64,000 bases of DNA from Actinoplanes cyaneus (GTDB lineage Bacteria > Actinomycetota > Actinomycetes > Mycobacteriales > Micromonosporaceae): NCBI RefSeq assembly GCF_016862095.1, contig NZ_BOMH01000056.1, positions 1-64,000 of the forward strand, written 5' to 3'. Numbering within the stretch: the stretch's first letter is position 1; every line of letters begins with the position of its first letter. Below, in pieces: positions 57,127 through 64,000 of the stretch. A model generated the notes under the pieces. It was not told the DNA's origin. It did no database searches and worked only from the letters and a program-made list of their open reading frames with translations. A program made the translations under genes and the position numbers.

Positions 57127-58254
57127 TCAGCTTCCTGCCGCGCCGACTTCCCAGCTGGGGACCGGGATCGACGCGCCCGCGTCCGGCCCCGCATACTCCA
57201 GCAGGACCAGAGCGATGTCGTCCTCCAGGCGGCCGTGCACCCAGTCGACCAGCGCGGTCTCCAGGGACGCCAGCCCGTCGCCGACCGTGCCGTGGCCCAG
57301 CAGGCGCCAGGCGCGGTCGGCGGTCGGGAAGAACTCGCCCTCCCGGCGTGCCTCACCCAGGCCGTCGGTGAAGAGCAGCAGCCGGTCACCCGGCTCCAGC
57401 CGCTCGACCCGCGCCTTCACCTCGGGCACGAACCCGAGCGGTGGTGCCGGGGCCGGCGGCTCCAGCGGGATGACCTGGCCACGGCGCAGCAGCAGCGGCG
57501 CCGGGTGTCCACAGTTGACGATGGTCAGCGTGCCGCCACGCTCCTCGACCAGCGCGGCCGTCACGAAGTCCTCGTCGCCGACGCTGCGGGCCACCGCCCG
57601 GTCCAGGTCGGCCACGATCGCCTTCAGGTCGGCACGCTCGTAAGCGACGTGCCGGTAGGAACCCAGGACGATGCTGGCCAGCCGGACCGCGTCCAGGCCC
57701 TTGCCGCGCACGTCACCGATGATGATGCGAACCCCGTACTGCGTGTTCAGCGCCTCGTAGAGGTCCCCGCCGATGTCCGCGGCCGCGGTCGCCGAGATGT
57801 AGCGCCCGGAGATCGCCAGCGAACCCACCTGCGGGCCGATCGGCCGCAGCACGGCCTGCTGAGCCACCGAGGCGAGCTGCCGCAGCTCGGCGATCCGCTC
57901 CGTCTGGCGTTGCCGCATCGTCGCGGCGGCCACCGCGATGCCGGTCGCCGACATGATGCCGAGCAGGTAGACCAAGGCACCCGAGCCCGCCGAGCCGGAC
58001 TGGCCGACGAAGCCCGCGCCGATCAGGGTGGCGGCGACCCCCACCCCGGCCACGTACTGCCAGGCGGCGAAGAGGGCGGCCGCGAATGGGACGATCGCGA
58101 ACAGGCCGATGTAGCCGGCCGAAGTGGTGTCCGTGGACTCCGCCGCGGACACCATCACGAGCAGCACAAAAGCCGCGCCGAGGCCGGCGCGGTTCCCTGG
58201 GCTCATCGGGCGGCGGCCCGGCGCGAAGGTAGGCATGGTTCCGCCGAACAGCAT
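57127..58254 (-). CDS. membrane PP2C/SpoIIE-type phosphatase
   Basis: 375 residues. About five N-terminal membrane helices (GLGAAFVLLVMVSAAES; IGLFAIVPFAAALFAAWQYV; LVYLLGIMSATGIAVAAATM), a short coiled linker, then a SpoIIE domain: DIGGDLYEALNTQYGVRIII, GDVRGKGLDAVRLASIVLGS, TLTIVNCGHPAPLLLRRG and GDRLLLFTDGLGEARR, with the metal-binding Asp residues kept. Likely controls an anti-sigma-factor antagonist in stress signalling. Starts at 58236 or 58206 are also possible. Confidence 0.85.
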   Translation of the reverse strand: MLFGGTMPTFAPGRRPMSPGNRAGLGAAFVLLVMVSAAESTDTTSAGYIGLFAIVPFAAALFAAWQYVAGVGVAATLIGAGFVGQSGSAGSGALVYLLGIMSATGIAVAAATMRQRQTERIAELRQLASVAQQAVLRPIGPQVGSLAISGRYISATAAADIGGDLYEALNTQYGVRIIIGDVRGKGLDAVRLASIVLGSYRHVAYERADLKAIVADLDRAVARSVGDEDFVTAALVEERGGTLTIVNCGHPAPLLLRRGQVIPLEPPAPAPPLGFVPEVKARVERLEPGDRLLLFTDGLGEARREGEFFPTADRAWRLLGHGTVGDGLASLETALVDWVHGRLEDDIALVLLEYAGPDAGASIPVPSWEVGAAGS

Positions 58255-58378
58255 GCCCGATCCACGGGACGTCGGGCATCAACTTGACCCGTTGTCCGAT
58301 GAGGTTCTGACCACCTGTCAGTGGCGGGGTCATTCGGTCGGTCCATCCGGGGCGGCGCGGCGATGACACGATGTTCCG

Positions 58379-58918
58379 ATGAACGACGATCTCCGTGACC
58401 GTCTCCGCCGGGCTTTCCGCTGGACCAACCCCGGTCCGCCCGCTGACTACCTCGTCAGCGACAGGTCCGGCTGGTGGCGGGATCCGGCAATTCTCGACGG
58501 CCTCGGCCCGGCGCTCGCCGACTTCTTCCGTGACGACCGTCCCACTGTCGTGGTGTCGCCGGAAGTGACCGGATTCCTGCTCGGGCCCCTGGTCGCCCGT
58601 TCGCTCGGGGTCGGCTTCGTCGAGGCCTACCGCGCCGGGGCACGCCGGGCCATCGCCGAGCCCATGATCTGGGCCGAGGTGCCGGCCGATCATCGAGGAG
58701 AGATCCAACATCTGGGCGTACGGCGTGAGCTGCTCGCCGCCGACGACCGCGTGCTCGTGGTCGACGACTGGGCGTCGACCGGCGCACAGGCACGTGGCCT
58801 GCGCACCCTGCTCGGCGATCGTTACCTGGGGACCGCGGTGATCGTCGACGAATGCCCGCCCGCGGTCACCGCCGAACTGACCATCCGCAGTCTCCTGACC
58901 GGCGAAGACCTGCCGTGA
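58379..58918 (+). CDS. phosphoribosyltransferase-family protein
   Basis: 179 residues. The PRPP-binding loop RVLVVDDWASTGAQARGLRT is clear; VVVSPEVTGFLLGPLVARSL is the usual N-terminal strand-helix. Resembles adenine phosphoribosyltransferase-like proteins, but the substrate cannot be assigned. Confidence 0.85.
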   Translation: MNDDLRDRLRRAFRWTNPGPPADYLVSDRSGWWRDPAILDGLGPALADFFRDDRPTVVVSPEVTGFLLGPLVARSLGVGFVEAYRAGARRAIAEPMIWAEVPADHRGEIQHLGVRRELLAADDRVLVVDDWASTGAQARGLRTLLGDRYLGTAVIVDECPPAVTAELTIRSLLTGEDLP

Positions 58919-58930
58919 GGTCCTAAGTGA

Positions 58931-59272
58931 TCAGTATTTCCGCTGGTAGTCCGCGAGGGCGCCGCGACTGATCTGCCAGCCGACCGCGGCGTAGGTGGCC
59001 AGGCCCCGCACCACGTACGGATCCTGGGCGATGATCTCCTGCGCCTCGGCCTCGGTGTCCACGTCCAGCAGGATGATGCCGCCCGTCGGCGGGTCCTGCC
59101 GGCCGGCGGTCACGGAGAGGCCCCGCTCCTCCAGCCCGGCCACGAACGTGAGGTGGTCCTCCCGCGCCTGGTCGACCTCGGCGAGCGGCTTCTGGTACGT
59201 CGAAATCATGAGATACACCGGGTCATCGTAGATCTCCCGGCGGATGGGCTGCCGCATCCGCTCGGGGGACAC
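58931..59272 (-). CDS. YciI-like protein
   Basis: 113 residues. VYLMISTYQKPLAEVDQARE, HLTFVAGLEERGLSVTAGRQ, GGIILLDVDTEAEAQEIIAQ and DPYVVRGLATY follow the dimeric ferredoxin-like YciI family. Internal start at ATG 59257 is possible. Function unknown. Confidence 0.75.
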   Translation of the reverse strand: MSPERMRQPIRREIYDDPVYLMISTYQKPLAEVDQAREDHLTFVAGLEERGLSVTAGRQDPPTGGIILLDVDTEAEAQEIIAQDPYVVRGLATYAAVGWQISRGALADYQRKY

Positions 59273-59347
59273 CGTTGCGCGTTCCGCCGGGATCCTCGGC
59301 CGTCCGGCTAGTACGGTTTTGCCCGGATAAAGGGCTACCTTCGGGAA

Positions 59348-59821
59348 GTGCAGATCCAGATCACGGCGGCCCCCGACCCGGCTCTGATCGCGGTCGCGAC
59401 GCGACGGCGGCTGCGGACTCCCGTCCTCGTCGCGCGGTGCGCCGGATGGGCGTTGCTGCTCGTCACCGCGTTGATCCAGTTAGCGACCGGCGAGGGTCGC
59501 CCCGGCCTGCTGATCAGCGGAGCGCTGCTCGCCCTCGTGGTGCCGCTCGTCCTCCTCAACCGGACGGCCCGGCGGTCGATGAGGGGCGGGCGGGTGACCA
59601 CGTACGAGATCAGCGACGGCGGTGTGGCCCGATCGGACGACGTCGGCCGGCACGCGTACGCCTGGCGGGCCTTCCGCAGTGTGGAGGCGCTCTCCGGACA
59701 GCTGATGTTCGGCATGCGCAGCGGGCGCTGGATGCGGGTCCCCACGACCGGGTTGACCGCGGCCGAGGTGGAGCAGGTGCTGGGGGCGGCGTTCACGCAG
59801 GGACTGCGGGTGCGTCGCTGA
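59348..59821 (+). CDS. YcxB-like membrane protein
   Basis: 157 residues, GTG 59348 with TTCGGGAAG upstream. Two helices (CAGWALLLVTALIQLATG; GLLISGALLALVVPLVLLN) then a PH-like YcxB domain (TYEISDGGVARSDDVGRHAY). Unknown role. Confidence 0.7.
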   Translation: MQIQITAAPDPALIAVATRRRLRTPVLVARCAGWALLLVTALIQLATGEGRPGLLISGALLALVVPLVLLNRTARRSMRGGRVTTYEISDGGVARSDDVGRHAYAWRAFRSVEALSGQLMFGMRSGRWMRVPTTGLTAAEVEQVLGAAFTQGLRVRR

Positions 59822-59899
59822 CACCCGCGCGAGTTCCGGCTTTCACTGTGAGTGGGTCGCTGACGCTTCCGCGCCGGCGCGAGCTCGGATGAGACGGCC

Positions 59900-60478
59900 C
59901 TAGCGGGTCGGCCACGTCCGGAAGTTCAACGCCGAGCGGCTCGCCGTCGGACCGCGCTGGCCCTGGTACCGCGACCCGTAGACGGCCGAACCATACGGAT
60001 GCTCAGCCGGGCTGGACAACCGGAAGATGCACAATTGCCCGATCTTCATGCCCGGCCACAGCTTGATCGGCAGGTTCGCCACATTGGAGAGCTCCAGCGT
60101 GACGTGACCGGAGAAGCCCGGATCGATGAAACCGGCCGTCGAGTGCGTGAGCAGGCCCAGACGGCCCAGGCTGCTCTTGCCCTCCAGCCGCGCCGCCAGC
60201 TCGTGCCCGAGAGTGATCACCTCGAGCGTCGACGCCAGCACGAACTCCCCGGGATGCAGCACGAACGGCTGCCCGTCCTCGACCTCGACCTCCGCGGTCA
60301 GCTCGTCCTGCTGCTCCGCCGGGTCGATGTGGGTGTAGAGGTGGTTGTTGAAGACCCGGAAAAAGCGGTCCAGCCGCACGTCGATGCTGGACGGCTGCAT
60401 CAGGGAAGGCTCGAAGGGCTCCAGCGAGAGGGACCCGGTCTTGATCTCGGAAACCAGGTCACGGTCGGAGAGCAGCAT
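59900..60478 (-). CDS. dcd: dCTP deaminase
   Basis: 192 residues, ATG 60478. LLSDRDLVSEIKTGSLSLEP, PSSIDVRLDRFFRVFNNHLY, LEGKSSLGRLGLLTHSTAGF (active-site Glu and Ser), SGHVTLELSNVANLPIKLWP and YQGQRGPTASR are diagnostic. Makes dUTP for thymidylate synthesis; actinobacterial forms can also hydrolyse dUTP. Confidence 0.95.
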   Translation of the reverse strand: MLLSDRDLVSEIKTGSLSLEPFEPSLMQPSSIDVRLDRFFRVFNNHLYTHIDPAEQQDELTAEVEVEDGQPFVLHPGEFVLASTLEVITLGHELAARLEGKSSLGRLGLLTHSTAGFIDPGFSGHVTLELSNVANLPIKLWPGMKIGQLCIFRLSSPAEHPYGSAVYGSRYQGQRGPTASRSALNFRTWPTR

Positions 60479-60577
60479 CGCAACACCATACCGACGAGCG
60501 TTTCCGCGGCTCGGACGACATCCCCCGATCGGTGTGTTCGGTGGCCGTCTCGAACGTATGTTCGATAGACTGCACAC

Positions 60578-61084
60578 ATGGCTTCCTGGTCCGATTTCGC
60601 CGCTGCCGAGCCCTCGCTCGCCACCGGCATCCGTGCGCTTCTCCAGCAGTACGGTCCCGGCATGGGCTACCTCGCCACGGTCCGCCCCGACGGCGGCCCG
60701 CGAGTGCACCCCATCTCACCGGTCTTCTCCGGCAGTGGGCTCTACTGCTTCCTGGTCAACTCGCCGAAGCGCCGCGACCTGGAACGTGACCCGCGCTACG
60801 CGTTGCACTCCTACCCGCCGGAGGAGAGCGACGACGAGGCCTACCTGACCGGCCAGGCGTTCCCGGTCCGGGACCCGCGGGTCGTCGCCGGCATCGCCGA
60901 CGCGCTGCGCGCCTCACCGGAGGTGGATTGGCAGTTGTTCGAGCTCTCGGTCGAGTCCGCGACGCTGCGCCACCACGGCCCGGCCGGGGCGCTGCCGCTC
61001 GCGGTCACGCCGCTGCCGATGCCGATCTCGCAGAGTTGGCGCGCCCCGCGCAAGTTACCCCGGACCCTGGCCATGGTCAGCTGA
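60578..61084 (+). CDS. pyridoxamine 5'-phosphate oxidase-family protein
   Basis: 168 residues. ATVRPDGGPRVHPISPVFSG and LVNSPKRRDLERDPRYALHS match flavin-binding split-barrel proteins, probably F420- or FMN-dependent reductases. Divergent from dcd. Confidence 0.8.
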   Translation: MASWSDFAAAEPSLATGIRALLQQYGPGMGYLATVRPDGGPRVHPISPVFSGSGLYCFLVNSPKRRDLERDPRYALHSYPPEESDDEAYLTGQAFPVRDPRVVAGIADALRASPEVDWQLFELSVESATLRHHGPAGALPLAVTPLPMPISQSWRAPRKLPRTLAMVS

Positions 61085-61269
61085 CCCGTGATTGCACCAA
61101 GGCGGCCTGACTGCGGAGCGCTCCGCACCGCATGATCCGGGACGGGGTGCCGCAACTCCTGAGCGCGCCGCTCTTGGGGAAGGTTCGCCGGGCCCGGATC
61201 GTTGGCGGGCCCGAGATCGTGGGGTGCCTTCGCCATGGAGTCGGATAATCAGGTACAGTAAGGCCGCTT

Positions 61270-61343
61270 GCGGGTGTAGTTCAATGGTAGAACATCAGCT
61301 TCCCAAGCTGACAGCGCGGGTTCGATTCCCGTCACCCGCTCCA
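61270..61343 (+). tRNA. tRNA-Gly(CCC)
   Basis: Acceptor GCGGGTG (61270-61276) pairs with CACCCGC (61333-61339), discriminator T, encoded CCA (61341-61343). D-arm AGTTCAATGGTAGAAC, anticodon stem TCAGC/GCTGA with loop TTCCCAA (anticodon CCC), and T-loop TTCGATT are all present. It is not used as the prophage attachment site. Confidence 0.95.
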
Positions 61344-61350
61344 CATGCGA

Positions 61351-61386
61351 AAGCCCTGGTCAGGACCGATGGTCCGGCCAGGGCTT
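61351..61386 (+). terminator. terminator after tRNA-Gly
   Basis: AAGCCCTGG / CCAGGGCTT with an inner GGACC/GGTCC stem, eight bases past the CCA. Confidence 0.75.
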
Positions 61387-61744
61387 CCGTGGTTCTACAG
61401 CACTTTCAACGCGCCGACGGGTCATTGGCTCGCCTCAGAGACTAGCTTCTCGCCTCTACTGGCCCGCTTCGCCATGCGCGGGCTCGGCTTGCGCCGGACC
61501 GCATTGCCGGGATGCCGCAGTGCCGTGGTGCGGCTTTCCCATCGGCTCTGCCTCTCGGAGGTTCTGATCTGGCCTTTTATGGCGTCGGAGGGCACGCCGC
61601 GGTCAGGTCTCGCCGCCTTCAACGTCCCGTTTCAGGGCGGTCACGGAGATCGATCCGGTGGTACATTCAGCGGAATTTCGTGGGGACGGGGCAGTAACGT
61701 CGTTACCTGATGGGCCGGCGGCTGCTCCTACGGGGAGGGCCGCG
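61387..61744. other. intergenic, no gene seen
   Basis: 358 bp. Reading frames here have atypical codon use and no ribosome sites; I see only the upstream region of the secreted-protein gene. Confidence 0.5.
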
Positions 61745-64000
61745 GTGGGCAGGCATCAGGTTCGGCAAGGGTTGCGGGCGACGGGGGCCGCGGCCGGCGT
61801 CATAGTGCTGGCAGCGTCACTCGGCGTGGGAACGTTGAGCGACGTGGCGCTGGCGGCCGAGCCGTCAGCCGTCGGCGAGGTGGTGGTGCCGGCGGCGGCG
61901 CGGGCGGTTCCGCGCGCCACGCAGGTCTTGAACGCCGGTCAGACCGGTTTCCTGTGGATCCAGGAGGGCGACGATCGGCTCCTGTGGACCGAGTATGCGA
62001 GCGGGACCACCACCGAGCTCCCGCAGCGACTGTCCGCGACGGTGGAATATGACCCGTACGACGGATACTTCCGCTTTCTGCAGCGTTCGTTCCAGTCGTT
62101 CCAGGTGGCGGACACGCACACCGACACGATCGCGCTGTACTACGCCGAGCCGGCGCCGCACGTCACGCTGACCACCGGCGGGCAGACGCGGACCGTCGAG
62201 ATCCCGGCCGGTCAGCAGTACCAGCGGGTGTTCGGCGAGACGGTGGTGACCAACGACGCCGGCGGGGCCTGGCACCTGCTGACGGACGGCGCCGACCGGG
62301 TGGTGGCCGGGCTGCCCGACGGGGCCGCCGACTTCTCCGTCGAGGACGGCGACGCCACCGACATGATCTTGCGGTACCGGTCCGCCGGCGCGACGCACTT
62401 CAGCATCGTCAAGATCGCCGCCGCTACGGCTTCCGGCCTGCCGGACCGGTGGGACGGCTCGGACGACGACTCGGACGTGTCCGGGTTCCGGCTGACCCCG
62501 GTGTCTCTGCTGCGCCTGCGCACCGGCCGGTACTCGGTTGACGTCTACGACCGATCGGACCTGTCCGCCACGCCCCGGACCGTGGACAACGGCTCCATGG
62601 CGGTCTACAACAACGTGCTCGGGCTGACCGGGTCGACGCTGCTCGCCGTCGAGCCGGCCCACGCCAGCAGCGGCGACCACCGCGGCCGCGAGCTGTGGGC
62701 GCTTCCGGTCGACAAACCGCACGCGTCGATGAGCCTGGTGATGAACCCGGCCGCCGGTGAGCTGACCCAACTGCCGGACGGATCGGTGCTGGTGGCCGGC
62801 GCCGCGAAGTACCTGGCCGAGGGTGACCTCGACTGGGGCTTCTACCGCGTCGCTCAGGCCGCGGACGGCACCGTGACCAGGACCCGGGTCGCCCCGATCG
62901 CGCCGGCCCCGGCCCGGGTCTACGGCCTGTCGCTGGGCAGCGGCATCCTGACCAGGGCCACCAGTGGGACGTATTTCCACCCCGGCGACCAGTACGGCAC
63001 CTACCAGAGCACCTGGCTGTCCACCGGCGCGGGCCGGGAGATCGTCAAGTCCAGCGTGGACGGCTACGTCACCGGCTCGGACGGGTTCTGCAGCACGAGC
63101 GACGGACCGCGCTGCGTCCGGATGTACGCCGACGGCACCGGCTTCCACGGCCGGCAGAACGCCACCTACTACTCCGCCCTGACCATGCTGCTGGCGAACG
63201 GGAGCGCCGCCACGCAGGGTCCGAGCGTGGCCACCAAGCTGTCCAGCCCGTGGCTCACCGATCTCTCCGGCCGGTGGGGCGTGGTCCGTTCCGGGACCGG
63301 CGGATCGCCGTACGTCGTGGAGTTCCCCGGCGTCTCTGCCGCCAGGTCGACCCGGCAGAACTCGGTGGCCACCGCGGTCTGGGGCACGACGGTCTGGAAC
63401 GGCGCCGAGAACGGGCAGGTGTCGTCGAGCACCGGCGAGGGCTTCACCACCGGCGGCAACTGCACCCCGGAGGGCCTGCAAGCGGTCGGCCGGTTCGTCT
63501 ACTACTCCTGCTCCTACCACGGCGGCGTCTACGACCGGGTGACCAAGAGTGTGACGCCCGCGCCGGACCGCGACGTTCTGCTCGGCGACGGCTACCTGGT
63601 GCAGTCGACCGATGCCGACGGCCTCGAGCTGGTCAACCTGGTCGACCGGACCGAGCGCACCCTGGTGCCGGCCACGCAGCTGGGCTCGGGCACCCGGGCC
63701 GGCTACGACTGGACCGTCGACCGGTTCGGCGGCGGGGTGGCTTATGCCGACGCCACCGAACGGGTGCACGTGCTGGACACCGGCGTGCCGGCCAGCGCGC
63801 TGACCGCGATCGACTCGGTGACGGGCACCGGCCAGGCGACCTGGTGGCTCTCCAAGCCCGCCGGCTCCTGGCAGCTCACACTGCACAATGCGGCCGGCGC
63901 CACGATCCGCACGCTGACCGGCTCCGAGGCGCGCGGTCAGCTCACCGCGAGCTGGACCGAGACCGACGTGGCCGGCTGGACCCTGACCGCGCAGCCGGCC
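61745..64000 (+). CDS. secreted beta-propeller-like protein with FlgD-like end, 3' end outside window
   Basis: 752 codons visible from GTG 61745 (GGGAGGG upstream), open to the window edge. Signal peptide (GLRATGAAAGVIVLAASLGV ... ALAAEP), then repeated beta-strand units (ATVEYDPYDGYFRFLQRSFQ; DYDW-type blocks) suggesting a propeller, two Cys pairs (DGFCSTSDGPRCV; NCTPEG...YYSCSY), and a FlgD-type Ig domain starting around SKPAGSWQLTLHNAAGATIR. This architecture is common in Micromonosporaceae secreted proteins of unknown role. Confidence 0.8.
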   Translation, partial: MGRHQVRQGLRATGAAAGVIVLAASLGVGTLSDVALAAEPSAVGEVVVPAAARAVPRATQVLNAGQTGFLWIQEGDDRLLWTEYASGTTTELPQRLSATVEYDPYDGYFRFLQRSFQSFQVADTHTDTIALYYAEPAPHVTLTTGGQTRTVEIPAGQQYQRVFGETVVTNDAGGAWHLLTDGADRVVAGLPDGAADFSVEDGDATDMILRYRSAGATHFSIVKIAAATASGLPDRWDGSDDDSDVSGFRLTPVSLLRLRTGRYSVDVYDRSDLSATPRTVDNGSMAVYNNVLGLTGSTLLAVEPAHASSGDHRGRELWALPVDKPHASMSLVMNPAAGELTQLPDGSVLVAGAAKYLAEGDLDWGFYRVAQAADGTVTRTRVAPIAPAPARVYGLSLGSGILTRATSGTYFHPGDQYGTYQSTWLSTGAGREIVKSSVDGYVTGSDGFCSTSDGPRCVRMYADGTGFHGRQNATYYSALTMLLANGSAATQGPSVATKLSSPWLTDLSGRWGVVRSGTGGSPYVVEFPGVSAARSTRQNSVATAVWGTTVWNGAENGQVSSSTGEGFTTGGNCTPEGLQAVGRFVYYSCSYHGGVYDRVTKSVTPAPDRDVLLGDGYLVQSTDADGLELVNLVDRTERTLVPATQLGSGTRAGYDWTVDRFGGGVAYADATERVHVLDTGVPASALTAIDSVTGTGQATWWLSKPAGSWQLTLHNAAGATIRTLTGSEARGQLTASWTETDVAGWTLTAQPA

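Noticed and set aside
61270..61343. tRNA-Gly as an integration site
   Set aside because: No repeat of its 3' end and no integrase or element boundary nearby.
61865..63886. 673-codon minus-strand frame at the right end
   Set aside because: Antisense to a secreted protein with signal peptide and ribosome site; composition is shadow-like.

Overview
The window is high-GC actinobacterial chromosome, probably Micromonosporaceae (Actinoplanes-like). Strict GC-rich codon usage, GTG/TTG starts, a FadE5-like acyl-CoA dehydrogenase, a DUF6458 protein and a LppU/SCO3897-type membrane protein point this way, but the genus is inferred from gene style only. About 47.2 kb of it (roughly 1206-48424) is one intact-looking temperate siphovirus prophage; the rest is host DNA.

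Left host flank (1-1205): the 3' end of a Pro/Gly-rich membrane protein gene, a hairpin, and the first 37 codons of a thioredoxin/NHL-repeat gene cut by the prophage. Right host flank (48424-64000): the rest of that gene, then PxpA, a hemolysin-III protein, DUF6458, SixA phosphatase, a subtilase, a FadE5-like dehydrogenase, a SpoIIE phosphatase, a phosphoribosyltransferase, a YciI-like protein, dCTP deaminase, a PNPOx-family protein, tRNA-Gly(CCC) and a secreted propeller-like protein that runs off the window.

Prophage order: serine integrase at the left end; small early-type genes with a possible origin (two perfect DnaA boxes); HNH endonuclease; terminase, portal, MuF, scaffold, capsid, connectors, tail proteins with a -1 frameshift, tape measure with an apparent ATA start, distal tail and fibre proteins; endolysin and holins; then a nucleotide, recombination and replication block (dNMP kinase, RecB-like nuclease, phiC31 gp3-like directionality factor, resolvase-like nuclease, primase-helicase, thioredoxin, family A DNA polymerase), a phage sigma factor, a cytosine methyltransferase, a DUF2637 membrane protein, and an accessory island (41.0-47.1 kb) with a radical SAM/SPASM enzyme, a 56-residue candidate precursor peptide, a kinase-like protein, an XRE regulator and a HAD phosphatase.

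Three sets of phage cis elements tie this together. (1) A 20-bp dyad, TGCGT-N10-WCGCA, occurs about 15 times, only inside the prophage, on gene boundaries and often in the -35/spacer of a promoter: a likely repressor network. (2) A non-canonical promoter, GAAC-N18/19-CATAGG (usually preceded by TGGCG), occurs seven times upstream of early and replication genes; the phage's own sigma factor is the natural candidate to read it, and that sigma gene is bracketed by the dyads. (3) Two paralogous ~103-bp inverted repeats with 27-bp arms each sit just upstream of a CATAGG promoter.

The insertion site is unusual. The host gene is cut at the Trp codon of its thioredoxin motif, and the phage carries a diverged replacement for the lost 5' end. 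In the lysogen the host protein is therefore rebuilt as a phage-host chimera, downstream of a phage promoter and operator and in frame with a phage gene.
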